Source: DATBDN01 sp963715995
GTDB taxonomy: Bacteria; Actinomycetota; Thermoleophilia; Solirubrobacterales; Thermoleophilaceae
Reading direction: 5' to 3'
Assembly: GCA_963715995.1 (NCBI GenBank)
Contig: OY970283.1
Location: forward strand, 1,798,001 to 1,862,000
Length of the DNA: 64,000 nt
The notes under the pieces were generated by a model, which worked only from the letters and a program-made list of their open reading frames with translations, ran no database searches and was not told the DNA's origin. The translations under genes and the position numbers were made by a program. How positions within the stretch are numbered: the first letter of the stretch is position 1; each line of letters starts with the position of its first letter. This document shows, one piece after another, positions 16,966 through 24,877 of the stretch.

Positions 16966-18689
16966 GGGCAGCCTCGCTTGCCGCCGGTGAACCCGCGCAT
17001 CATCGCGTTCGCGTTCGCCCGCTCCATGCCGAGGTAGGTCGCTCCGGGCGAGCCGGCAGGCCCGAGCGTGTCGCCGTACAACGTCAGGTTTCCGATCACA
17101 TGCGTCTGCCTGGCGACCGCGCGCGCCAGTTTGGTGTTCACGGAGCTCTCCAGGAAGACGGCGCGCACGTGCTCGCGGCGGATCTGCGCGACCAGCCGCG
17201 CGACGTCGCCGGCCGACGGTTGCGCCTCGGTGGACTGCGACGGGACGATCGCGCCTATCACACGGATGCCGTAGCGGCGCGCGAAGTAGTTGAACGCGTC
17301 GTGGGAGGTCACGAGCCGGCGCTCGCCGGCAGGCACGCTGGCGAAGCAGCGGCCGATCCGGACGTCCACGGCTTCGATCCGCTCCACGTAGGCGGCTGCG
17401 CGTCGGTCGAACGCCAGCCGCGCGCCGGGGATGGCGGCACCGAGTGCCGAGCGGACCCGGTCGACCGCCGCCTCGGCGTTGCGCGGATCGTGCCACCAGT
17501 GCGGATCGACGCGCGAGGCCTCGCTGCCGCTGTCGTCGCCGGGCAGCTGCGATCGCGCCACGTCGCCGAGCGTCACGACCTGCGGATGGCCACCGGCCTG
17601 GCCGACGACCTTCGTCATCCAGGCGTCGAGGCCGTCGCCGTTGAGGAACACGACCTTCGCGCCGGCGGTCGCGGCGATGTCCGAGGGCCGCGGCTCGTAC
17701 TCGTGCGGGTCGGTGTTGGGCCGAAGGATCTGCTGGACCGTGACCGCGTCGCCGCCGACCGCGCGGGCGAAGTCGGCGATCTGGGTGGTCGAGGCCACCA
17801 CCACCGGCTTGCCGCCGCTCGACTGGCCACAGCCCGCGAGCAGCGCGGCGGCGAGCGCTGCCGCCACCGGCAGCGCAGCCCTCAGGCGCACCGCCGCCGC
17901 GATCAGCGGCGCGAGTGCGAACACGGCGGCCGCCAGCACTGCGATCGCAGCTCCTGGCGGCGCGTTCAACTCGACCGACAGCCAGAGGCCGGCGATGCCC
18001 TCGGCGATCGCAAGCCCGACGCTGGCGGCCTGCCATGCATGCAGCTTGCGCGTCCAGAGCCGCGTGGTGGCCGCGGGGATGACCAGCAAGGCGCCGGCGA
18101 GCAGCGAGCCGACCGCGGCCAGGGCACTCACTGCCGCGAGCGCGACGAGCGCCAGCAGCGCGAGGTCGTTGCGCGAGGGGCGCACGCCGAGCGTGCGTGC
18201 GGCGGGGGCATCGAACCCGGTGGCGAGCCAGCGCGGGCCGAGCAGCCACGAGGCCGCGACCGCGGCGAGCGCCGCAACCGCGGCGATCACCTGGTCTGAC
18301 CCGTCGACCAGGAACACGCTGCCGAACAGCAGCGAGTCGACCTGCGCGCCCGAGTGGTAGACGTCCGAGGCCAGGAGCACCCCGGCGGCCAGCGCCGCCA
18401 CCAGCGCGAGCGCGGTCAGGCTGTCGTAGCCCGGCTGGCGATCGCGGGCCGAGAGCCGCCCGACCGTGGCCGCGAACGCGCCACCGACCGCGAAGGCGCC
18501 GAGCGGCGCAGCGACCCCGAGTCCGCCGGCCAGCACCAGGCCGGGGAAGGACGCCGCCGCAACCGCGTGCGTGTAGAAGGCGAGGCCGCGCAGCACGATC
18601 CAGGTCCCGAGCAGCCCGCCCGCGACCGCGAGCAGCACGACCTGGACGAGCGCGTCCTGGAACCACGGCTGCTGAAACGGGTCGAGCAT
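16962..18689 (-). CDS. Fusion of ABC-3 metal permease and ZnuA-like binding protein
   Basis: One uninterrupted 575-codon gene encodes two normally separate parts. Residues 1 to about 270 are an ABC-3 permease with about eight hydrophobic helices and the HAVAAASFPGLVLAGG motif. A further hydrophobic stretch then ends in a lipobox-like LAAALLAGC with Cys at residue 287. The remainder is a cluster A-I metal-binding protein with predicted metal ligands in NTDPHEYEP, VDPHWWHDP, VTSHDAFNYF and VFLESSVN. The extracytoplasmic binding domain would thus be tethered to the channel. It heads the operon, with a TATGCT -10 and a Zur-like palindrome just upstream. Confidence 0.88.
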   Translation of the reverse strand: MLDPFQQPWFQDALVQVVLLAVAGGLLGTWIVLRGLAFYTHAVAAASFPGLVLAGGLGVAAPLGAFAVGGAFAATVGRLSARDRQPGYDSLTALALVAALAAGVLLASDVYHSGAQVDSLLFGSVFLVDGSDQVIAAVAALAAVAASWLLGPRWLATGFDAPAARTLGVRPSRNDLALLALVALAAVSALAAVGSLLAGALLVIPAATTRLWTRKLHAWQAASVGLAIAEGIAGLWLSVELNAPPGAAIAVLAAAVFALAPLIAAAVRLRAALPVAAALAAALLAGCGQSSGGKPVVVASTTQIADFARAVGGDAVTVQQILRPNTDPHEYEPRPSDIAATAGAKVVFLNGDGLDAWMTKVVGQAGGHPQVVTLGDVARSQLPGDDSGSEASRVDPHWWHDPRNAEAAVDRVRSALGAAIPGARLAFDRRAAAYVERIEAVDVRIGRCFASVPAGERRLVTSHDAFNYFARRYGIRVIGAIVPSQSTEAQPSAGDVARLVAQIRREHVRAVFLESSVNTKLARAVARQTHVIGNLTLYGDTLGPAGSPGATYLGMERANANAMMRGFTGGKRGCP

Positions 18690-18697
18690 GACCGTGA

Positions 18698-18703
18698 AGC
18701 ATA
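18698..18703 (-). promoter_or_regulatory. Candidate -10 element (TATGCT) of the metal uptake operon
   Basis: On the minus strand TATGCT ends 8 bases before the ATG at 18689 with no ribosome binding site, which fits a leaderless transcript. Confidence 0.45.
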
Positions 18704-18711
18704 TTCGAGAA

Positions 18712-18726
18712 TGAGAACCAGTCTCA
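18712..18726 (-). promoter_or_regulatory. Candidate Zur/Fur operator palindrome
   Basis: Read on the minus strand it is TGAGACTGGTTCTCA: five-base arms TGAGA/TCTCA around a 5-base centre, followed by a partial extra half-site ATTCTC. It lies 8 bp upstream of the -10 hexamer, in the spacer/-35 region, where a bound repressor would block RNA polymerase. Fur-family operators in actinobacteria have this kind of short AT-leaning palindrome. It overlaps the stop codon of the next gene. Confidence 0.5.
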
Positions 18727-19263
18727 GAGAACGCTGGCGGTGCGACGCTCGCCCGCCGACAGCCAGCTCACCCGCCGGCCGCGCAGGCGGACGGAGGCGG
18801 CGTCCACGTCGCCGTCGTCCAGCAGCCGCCCGCCGGTGCCGGGCTCGTTCGCGAACAGCGGCGTCGCGGGAGTGGCCTCCTGCGCCTGCGCCCAGACGAT
18901 GCTGCCGCGGCTGGAGATCGCGAGCGAGTGAGCGGCCACGTGGCCGTCGACGAGCCGCTCGCGACCGCTGCGCAGGTCGTGCACCGCGATCCGCCAGTGC
19001 CCGGGCTTGCCGGCCCGCTGCCAGGTGACCCAGCGCCCGCGCAGGCGCGCATCCGAGTAGGAGTCGTCGAGCTCGACCTTGCGCCCGCTCCGCCGGATGC
19101 AGGCGTACAGGGCTGCGCCGTCGGGGGTGGGGACGGAGATCAGCCGCGCGAGCGCGTCACTCGCCACAAGCCGCCCGTCGGGCAGCCGGCAGGACGGGGC
19201 GGCGCCGGCGGGGGCCGCGGCGACGAACGCCGCCGTGCAAGAAATGCAGGCAATTAGCTTCAC
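18724..19263 (-). CDS. Secreted hypothetical protein, TolB-like beta-propeller fragment
   Basis: A 179-residue protein with a clear Sec signal peptide (MKLIACISCTAAFVAAAPAG, cleavage after a GAA-type site). The mature part contains repeated short strands of the kind LRGRWVTWQRAG, AHSLAISSRGSIVWAQ and LRGRRVSWLSAG, each with a conserved Trp. This pattern occurs in blades of WD40/PD40 (TolB-like) propellers, but there are only enough blades for a fragment. Function is unknown. Its stop overlaps the putative Zur operator, so the gene ends in the promoter of the metal operon. Confidence 0.6.
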   Translation of the reverse strand: MKLIACISCTAAFVAAAPAGAAPSCRLPDGRLVASDALARLISVPTPDGAALYACIRRSGRKVELDDSYSDARLRGRWVTWQRAGKPGHWRIAVHDLRSGRERLVDGHVAAHSLAISSRGSIVWAQAQEATPATPLFANEPGTGGRLLDDGDVDAASVRLRGRRVSWLSAGERRTASVL

Positions 19264-19292
19264 GGTGCTGGGATTGGGTACATCATTACCGT

Positions 19293-19511
19293 ATGTACGA
19301 GGTCCTCTGCGAGCGCTGCCTGCACACCGAACCGGCCGATGCCGGCGCGGCGCCGAGCGGGCCGTGCCCCGCCTGTGGCGATGCCACGGAATGGCTCGGG
19401 CCGTTCGCCCAGCTCCCGGAGCAGGGCTCGAAGCGCGACAGCTGGCCCGTGCTCACCTCGCCGCTCTACGCGCACGCCGGCCGTCCCGACCGGCGCTCGC
19501 GCCCGCGCTGA
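19293..19511 (+). CDS. Small zinc-ribbon protein
   Basis: A 72-residue protein with two cysteine pairs, CERC near residue 6 and CPAC near residue 27, which together form a typical rubredoxin-like or FmdB-like zinc ribbon. The remainder is polar with a basic Arg-rich end. There are no further domains and no signal peptide. Small zinc ribbons of this sort often bind nucleic acid or a protein partner; nothing here shows which. It diverges from the secreted protein gene on the minus strand. Confidence 0.6.
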   Translation: MYEVLCERCLHTEPADAGAAPSGPCPACGDATEWLGPFAQLPEQGSKRDSWPVLTSPLYAHAGRPDRRSRPR

Positions 19512-19558
19512 GCCGCCGCGCCGTTTCCAGGCGGCGTGGAAAGGGCATCTTGACCAGC

Positions 19559-19717
19559 ATGGTTGGAATTCTCATGGCAGCAGTGGCCGCCGCCCTGACG
19601 TTCGCTGTCTGTTCGGCACTGGAATTGCCGCCCGTCGCCGGCGTGGCATTCGCGCTCTTCGTGCTGCTCGCCGCGGTCCCGGTTCTCGGCGACCGCTTCG
19701 GCATCCGCGACATCTAG
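19559..19717 (+). CDS. Small two-helix membrane protein
   Basis: A 52-residue open frame with two hydrophobic segments (ILMAAVAAALTFAVCSAL and VAGVAFALFVLLAAVPVL) and a short charged tail. AAGGG precedes TTG 19550 and ATG 19559, either of which could be the start. Codon use matches the neighbours. No function can be given; it ends 2 bp from the stop of the convergent large gene. Confidence 0.45.
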   Translation: MVGILMAAVAAALTFAVCSALELPPVAGVAFALFVLLAAVPVLGDRFGIRDI

Positions 19718-19719
19718 AA

Positions 19720-22494
19720 CTAGAACAGCCTGACCGTCAGCGCGTTGGCGCCCGCGCGCGCCGGCTCGCGCTTGCCGGTGTTGTCCGTGGCCCGGGTGCG
19801 CAGGTGCCACGACCCGCGCGGGAGCACGTGCCTGATCGCGAGCGAGAAGCGCAGCCCGCCAACCAGCCGCGCGGGCAGCCAGACCGGCCGGACGCAGCTC
19901 TTTCGCACCACCCGCGAGCGGGCGCCGAGCCACAGGCAGCGGCCACGGCCGATGCTTCTTGACATCGAGACGTCCACGCGCACCACGCCGCCGTCGTCCT
20001 CAGCAGTGCCGGTCACGCTCCTCACCTTGCGGCGCAGCAGCTTCCCGAGCGGTGCGTCGACGAGCGTGCGCGGCGTCAGGTCGATGCCCGGGTCGGCGAG
20101 TTCGAGCGCTCCCGTGAACGTGTCCTTGCGGTAGACGCTCGCGCCCGAGTCGAACGCGGCGAAGCGGCCGTCGGAGCTCAGCGCGGGAGCGAAGCTCGGG
20201 CCTGGGAGCGCCGAACCGTCGCTCAGCGTCGAGATCGGCGCCAGCGCACTGGTGACCATGTTGTGCGTCAGCACCTGTCCGTTCGAGCTGAACGCGACCA
20301 CGTTGCCGTCGGCCGAGATCGACGCGGCTGTCGAGTCGGTCGCGGCGCCGGGCTCCGACACCAGGTCGATCGTGCCGGTGACGGTGTCGGCGCGGAAGAC
20401 GTCGACGACACGGCCGTTCAGGTCCCCGCCCGGAAGGTCAGTCGCATCCGAGTCGAACGCGACGTAGCGGCCGTCCGCCGAGATCGCGGGGTGCAGGCCT
20501 TCGCCGTTCGACGTGGTCGAGCCAGGCACCGCGTCGACCACGCGCGTGGTGCCGGTGTCCATGTCCTTTACATAGATGCCCGCGCGGGTGCCGTCGCCAG
20601 GGACCAGCCCGCCCGCGTCCGAGCTGAAGGCCACGAAGCGGCCGTCCGCGGAGATCGCGGGGTCGAGCGAGTTCCCCGAGCTGTTGACGCCGTCGGTGAT
20701 CGGCGCCGAGACCCGCTGCAGCTCGTGCGTCTCGAGGTCGCACCAGTAGACGTCCGCCTGCTGGTTCGTGTCGCTTCCCGCCAGGTTCGTGGCCAGCGTG
20801 TCGAAGGCCACGCGGCGGCCGTCGGCCGAGATGACCGGGTTCTCGAGCGCCTCGTCACCCGACTTGCAGGCGACGGTCGTCGTGTCGGTCTCGAGGTCGT
20901 GGACCCAGATCCGGTAACCGGAGCCGTTGCCGCCGAGGTCACTCGAGCGGCTCGCGAAGACCACGTGGCTGCCGTCGCCCGACAGGTCGCCGCCCGGACC
21001 GCGGCGCAGGCGCCCGCCGTAGAACGCCACGCCGCCGCGGATCGGGTCCGCGGGCTCGGTCGTGCCAGTGGTGAAGTCGCGGACGAACGGGTCGGTGCGC
21101 GTGCCGTTCGAGTCGGAGCGGATGAGGTTGTCGGCGTCCGAGGAGTACGCCACGCGCGAGCCGTCGTAGGAGATCGACGGTGACCCGGCGCTGCCGTCGG
21201 CCGCCGCGGGATCCTGTCCAACCGTGAACGCCGACGCGCTCGCGCGCGGCCGTGAGCGCGCCGCGCTCACGGGGGCGACGCCGGGCGGGAAGACCTCGGG
21301 TGACGGGCGCAGGAGGCCGCCCCAGTCGGCCTCGTGCCACTGGTCGGCGAAGCGCTCGCAGTTGCGATAGGTGCCGCGCCGCGCGGGGTTGATCACCACG
21401 AGGTCACTGCCCGAGCCGCAGTCCACGTAGACGGTGCCGTTCGGATCGGTGGTGTCACCACCGAGCAGGCTGACTACGTCGTCGCCCGACCCGGCCAGGA
21501 TGCGGTCGCCGTCGTAGGCGCCCATGATCGAGTCGTTCCCGCCGCCGCCGACCAGCAGGTCGTGGCCTGAGCCGCCGACCAGCTCGTCGTTGCCCGCCGG
21601 GCCGCTGGCATCCGGCTCGTCGCCGAACAGCCTGTCGTCGCCCGCGCGGCCGGCGAGGCGATCGTTGCCGGGGCCGCCGATCAGCGTGTCGCCCGCCTGG
21701 CCCGAGCTGCCGTCGCCCTCGATCTCGTCGTCGCCGCCGCGCGCGTCGAGCTTGTCGGCGCCGCCCTTGCCCTCCAGCAGGTCGGGCCCGTCGGTGCCCG
21801 GCAGCACGTCGTTGCCGGCGGTGCCCACCTGGTCTCGGAGCGGGAACGGCGCCGTCGGGTCGCCGTCGACCACGTGCTCGCAGCCGGCCGCCTTCGGGAT
21901 GAACGCGTCGTGGCGCTCGAGCGAGCTCGGGCCGGTGTCGCGATGGACGATGTAGACCGTGTCGTCACCCGGGCCGCAGTCGAAGTAGTCGCGGTTGGGG
22001 CCGCCGTAGAGCGTGTCGTTGCCCGGGCCGCCATAGAGGTGGTCGCTGCCCGAGCCGCCGTAGAGCACATCGTCGCCGGTGCCTCCGTAGAGCAGGTCGT
22101 TCGCGCGGCCGCCCGCGAGCGTGTCGTTGCCCGACCCCCCGAAGAGCTTGTCGAAGCCGAAGCGCCGCTCGCGCAGCGTGTCGTCGCCGGGGCCGCCGAA
22201 CAGGACGTCGGAGTCGTCACCGCCGTCGATCGCGTCGTCGCCGCGCTCGCCGTAGAGGTCGTCGTTGCCGCCGCCGCCGATCAGCCGGTCGCCCGCGGCG
22301 CTGCCGGTGACGGTGTCGTGGCCGTTCTCGCCGAAGAACTGGATCGGGCCGGGGCGGCCGGCGAAGACCGCGTCGTCACCCTCGTCGGTGCCGCACAGGG
22401 TGGCGCCGACGCACTTCGTCGGGTAGGGCAGAGGCGACGCCGCGGCCGTCCCGGACACGGCCAGCAGAGCACCGATCAGGAGCGCCACCCGCAC
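19720..22494 (-). CDS. Large secreted protein: RTX-like calcium repeats plus TolB-like propeller
   Basis: About 924 residues. A Sec signal peptide (VALLIGALLAVSGTAAAS) is followed by roughly 330 residues of tandem nonapeptide repeats of the GGxGxDxLx type (for example GGPGDDTLRER, GGSGNDTLAGG, GGTGDDVLYGG), which fold as a calcium-binding parallel beta-roll. The C-terminal half contains at least six ADGRxVAF-type units (ISADGRYVAFDSDA, VAFSSDAGGL), the mark of PD40/TolB beta-propellers. The end is a basic beta-domain. No type I secretion genes are near, and the N-terminal signal implies Sec export. I place the start at GTG 22494, just before the signal peptide; a GGAGG lies 14 bases upstream. 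An adhesive or matrix role is a guess. Confidence 0.8.
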   Translation of the reverse strand: MRVALLIGALLAVSGTAAASPLPYPTKCVGATLCGTDEGDDAVFAGRPGPIQFFGENGHDTVTGSAAGDRLIGGGGNDDLYGERGDDAIDGGDDSDVLFGGPGDDTLRERRFGFDKLFGGSGNDTLAGGRANDLLYGGTGDDVLYGGSGSDHLYGGPGNDTLYGGPNRDYFDCGPGDDTVYIVHRDTGPSSLERHDAFIPKAAGCEHVVDGDPTAPFPLRDQVGTAGNDVLPGTDGPDLLEGKGGADKLDARGGDDEIEGDGSSGQAGDTLIGGPGNDRLAGRAGDDRLFGDEPDASGPAGNDELVGGSGHDLLVGGGGNDSIMGAYDGDRILAGSGDDVVSLLGGDTTDPNGTVYVDCGSGSDLVVINPARRGTYRNCERFADQWHEADWGGLLRPSPEVFPPGVAPVSAARSRPRASASAFTVGQDPAAADGSAGSPSISYDGSRVAYSSDADNLIRSDSNGTRTDPFVRDFTTGTTEPADPIRGGVAFYGGRLRRGPGGDLSGDGSHVVFASRSSDLGGNGSGYRIWVHDLETDTTTVACKSGDEALENPVISADGRRVAFDTLATNLAGSDTNQQADVYWCDLETHELQRVSAPITDGVNSSGNSLDPAISADGRFVAFSSDAGGLVPGDGTRAGIYVKDMDTGTTRVVDAVPGSTTSNGEGLHPAISADGRYVAFDSDATDLPGGDLNGRVVDVFRADTVTGTIDLVSEPGAATDSTAASISADGNVVAFSSNGQVLTHNMVTSALAPISTLSDGSALPGPSFAPALSSDGRFAAFDSGASVYRKDTFTGALELADPGIDLTPRTLVDAPLGKLLRRKVRSVTGTAEDDGGVVRVDVSMSRSIGRGRCLWLGARSRVVRKSCVRPVWLPARLVGGLRFSLAIRHVLPRGSWHLRTRATDNTGKREPARAGANALTVRLF

Positions 22495-22582
22495 CGCGGT
22501 CGTAACCGCCTCCAGCGGGCGAAGTTGCGGCTGGAGCGCGCTCAATGAAGGAACGACGCTACTCGGACCGAAACAGTCGGCC

Positions 22583-23437
22583 GTGACCCGCTCTGTCAAC
22601 CCCGCAGTCACGCTCACGGACGAGATCCGCCAGCGCTTCGAGGAATTCTCGCGCTCGCAGAAGGACGTGGGCCAGTACATCGTCGACCATCTGGACGAGG
22701 CCGCGTTCGCCACAGCGGAGGAGCTGGCCCGGCGCGCGAACACCTCGAGCTCGACCGTTGTCCGCTTCGCGCAGGCGCTCGGCTTCGAAGGCTTCCCCGA
22801 GCTCCAGGCAGCCGCCCGCGACGAGTACCGCCGCGGCCGCGATTCCTCGCCCGGCGGCCTGGAGCGGCTCGTGACCCCGCCACTCTTCCCGCTCGACCAG
22901 ACCGAGTTCGAGGCCGCGCTGGCGGCCGACTACGCGAGCGTCGAGCAGACCGCGCGCGAGCTCGACCGCGACGAGGTCGAAGCCGCCGTCGCGGCGATCG
23001 CGAAGGCGAAGCTGATCGTGGTCTGCGGCACCGACCAGATGGCCTTTTTTGCCAGCTACCTCCGTCATCTGCTGATGCTGCTCGACTTCAGCGTCGAACT
23101 GGTGGCGAGCGCGTCGCAGGAGGGCCTGGCCCGCCTGGCACGTCTTGACGACAAGTCGCTACTCGTCGGCTTCAGCGCCGGCCTGCCGTCGGCGCTCGTT
23201 GTCCGCGCGATGCGCCTGGCCCGCCACCGCGGCGCCGACACGATCGCGATCTCCGACGCCACGCTGTCGGAGCTCACGCGCTACGCCGACCAGCGGCTCT
23301 ACTACAGCTCCAACAGCCCGAGCTTCGTGCGCTCGAACTCGGCGCTGCTCAGCCTGCTCCAGGCGCTTGCGTACGGCGTCTACTCGCTCGACGAGTCGAT
23401 CTACGCGGACCGCATCAAAGCCTTCCGCCTGAAGTAG
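22583..23437 (+). CDS. MurR/RpiR-family transcriptional regulator (HTH + SIS)
   Basis: A 284-residue regulator. The N-terminal helix-turn-helix is at about residues 35-60 (ATAEELARRANTSSSTVVRF, typical RpiR). The C-terminal SIS sugar-phosphate-binding domain occupies about residues 125-265 (KLIVVCGTDQMAFFASYL and LLVGFSAGLPSALVVRAM). Such proteins sense sugar phosphates and control carbohydrate genes. It stands alone between a divergent secreted protein gene and pdxS, so its targets are unknown; the divergent gene is one candidate. Confidence 0.87.
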   Translation: MTRSVNPAVTLTDEIRQRFEEFSRSQKDVGQYIVDHLDEAAFATAEELARRANTSSSTVVRFAQALGFEGFPELQAAARDEYRRGRDSSPGGLERLVTPPLFPLDQTEFEAALAADYASVEQTARELDRDEVEAAVAAIAKAKLIVVCGTDQMAFFASYLRHLLMLLDFSVELVASASQEGLARLARLDDKSLLVGFSAGLPSALVVRAMRLARHRGADTIAISDATLSELTRYADQRLYYSSNSPSFVRSNSALLSLLQALAYGVYSLDESIYADRIKAFRLK

Positions 23438-23446
23438 GTCGCTCGC

Positions 23447-23452
23447 TAGAGT
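23447..23452 (+). promoter_or_regulatory. Candidate -10 element (TAGAGT) for leaderless pdxS
   Basis: TAGAGT ends 7 bases before the GTG start of pdxS, with no Shine-Dalgarno sequence. Confidence 0.45.
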
Positions 23453-23459
23453 CGTCGCC

Positions 23460-24347
23460 GTGAAGGAGACGGCCACTCTTCGCGTCAAGACCGGGCTCGC
23501 CGAGATGCTCAAGGGCGGCGTCATCATGGACGTCGTCACCCCCGAGCAGGCAAAGGTCGCCGAAGCCGCGGGGGCCGTGTCGGTGATGGCGCTGGAGCGC
23601 GTGCCGGCCGACATCCGCAGGGATGGCGGCGTTGCACGGATGTCCGACCCGAGCATGATCGAGGGCATCCAGGCGGCGGTCTCGATTCCCGTCATGGCAA
23701 AGGTGCGGATCGGGCATTTCGCCGAGGCTCAGGTGCTCCAGGCGCTCGAGATCGACTACGTCGACGAGTCCGAGGTGCTGACCCCGGCCGACGAGGCCAA
23801 CCACATCGACAAGTGGGCCTTCGACGTGCCGTTCGTGTGCGGCGCGACCAACCTCGGAGAGGCGCTGCGGCGCATCGCCGAGGGCGCGGCGTTCATCCGC
23901 ACGAAGGGCGAGGCCGGAACCGGCAACGTGGTCGAGGCGGTGCGCCACATGCGCCAGATCACGGGCGACATCCGGCGTCTCCAGGCCTGCGAGGAGACCG
24001 AGCTGGCAACCGCCGCCAAGAACCACCAGGCGCCGCTCGACCTGGTCCGCTGGGTGGCCGAGCACGGCCGCCTGCCGGTGGTCAACTTCTCGGCCGGTGG
24101 CATCGCCACCCCCGCCGACGCTGCGCTGATGATGCAACTCGGCGCCGAGGGCGTGTTCGTCGGCTCCGGGATCTTCAAGTCCGAGGACCCCGAGCGGCGC
24201 GCCCAGGCGATCGTCGAGGCCACGACCCACTTCGAGGACGCCGAGCGCGTCGCGCATGCCAGCCGCGGGCTCGGCGGCGCGATGGCCGGACTCGAGATCG
24301 GCCCGCTCGCCGAGAACGGCGGCCTGCTCCAGACCCGCGGTTGGTAG
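23460..24347 (+). CDS. pdxS: Pyridoxal 5'-phosphate synthase subunit PdxS
   Basis: A 295-residue TIM-barrel synthase that makes PLP from ribose 5-phosphate, glyceraldehyde 3-phosphate and ammonia in the DXP-independent pathway. The highly conserved KGGVIMDVVTPEQAKVAE, MALERVPADIR, the MAKVRIGHFAEAQ segment with the catalytic Lys, and FIRTKGEAGTGNVVEAV are all present. Its partner pdxT follows with a 7-bp overlap. Start GTG 23460 is leaderless (see TAGAGT). Confidence 0.97.
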   Translation: MKETATLRVKTGLAEMLKGGVIMDVVTPEQAKVAEAAGAVSVMALERVPADIRRDGGVARMSDPSMIEGIQAAVSIPVMAKVRIGHFAEAQVLQALEIDYVDESEVLTPADEANHIDKWAFDVPFVCGATNLGEALRRIAEGAAFIRTKGEAGTGNVVEAVRHMRQITGDIRRLQACEETELATAAKNHQAPLDLVRWVAEHGRLPVVNFSAGGIATPADAALMMQLGAEGVFVGSGIFKSEDPERRAQAIVEATTHFEDAERVAHASRGLGGAMAGLEIGPLAENGGLLQTRGW

Positions 24348-24877
24348 TCGGCGTCCTCGCGATCCAGGGCGACTTCGAGGCCCACGCGCGGATCGTCGAG
24401 TCGCTCGGCGCGGACGCGCGCGAGGTGCGCACTCCTGCCGGCCTCGATGGGCTCGACGCCCTGATCATCCCAGGCGGGGAGTCCACGACCATGACGCTCG
24501 GCATCGAGCGCGAGGGACTGGCCGAGCCGCTGCGTGCGTTCGTCCGCAGCGGCCGCCGGACGCTCGGCACCTGCGCCGGGCTGATCATGCTCGACCGCGA
24601 TCATCTGGGGCTGCTGGACGTGACGGCCAGGCGCAACGCGTTCGGCCGCCAGCGCCAGAGCTTCGAGGCCGACATCGACGTGAAGGGCTTCAATGGGGGC
24701 CCGCTGCGCGCCGTGTTCATCCGCGCGCCGTGGGTCGAGGAAACAGGGGAAGGAGTGGACGTGCTCGCAGAAATCGAGGGTCACCCGGTGGCGGTGCGCC
24801 AGGACAACATGCTCGCGGTGGCGTTCCACCCGGAGATCGCCGGCGAGTCCCGGATTCACGAGTGGGTGGCGCGATGA
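24341..24877 (+). CDS. pdxT: Pyridoxal 5'-phosphate synthase glutaminase subunit PdxT
   Basis: A 178-residue class I glutamine amidotransferase that supplies ammonia to PdxS. GVLAIQGDFEAH opens the protein, PGGEST is the oxyanion loop, GTCAGLIML contains the nucleophile Cys, and AFHPEIAGE supplies the catalytic His-Glu pair. The only suitable start is TTG 24341, inside the last codons of pdxS, which fits tight translational coupling. Its stop overlaps the aminopeptidase ATG (ATGA). Confidence 0.95.
   Translation: MVVGVLAIQGDFEAHARIVESLGADAREVRTPAGLDGLDALIIPGGESTTMTLGIEREGLAEPLRAFVRSGRRTLGTCAGLIMLDRDHLGLLDVTARRNAFGRQRQSFEADIDVKGFNGGPLRAVFIRAPWVEETGEGVDVLAEIEGHPVAVRQDNMLAVAFHPEIAGESRIHEWVAR

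Noticed and set aside
20263..21183. Long open frame on the plus strand inside the large RTX/TolB gene
   Set aside because: It is a mirror of the GC-rich minus-strand gene: composition is Arg/Ala/Val-rich without any domain, while the minus frame has a signal peptide and clear repeats. Similar mirrors opposite dgt, rel, fadD and the PKD gene were left out for the same reason.
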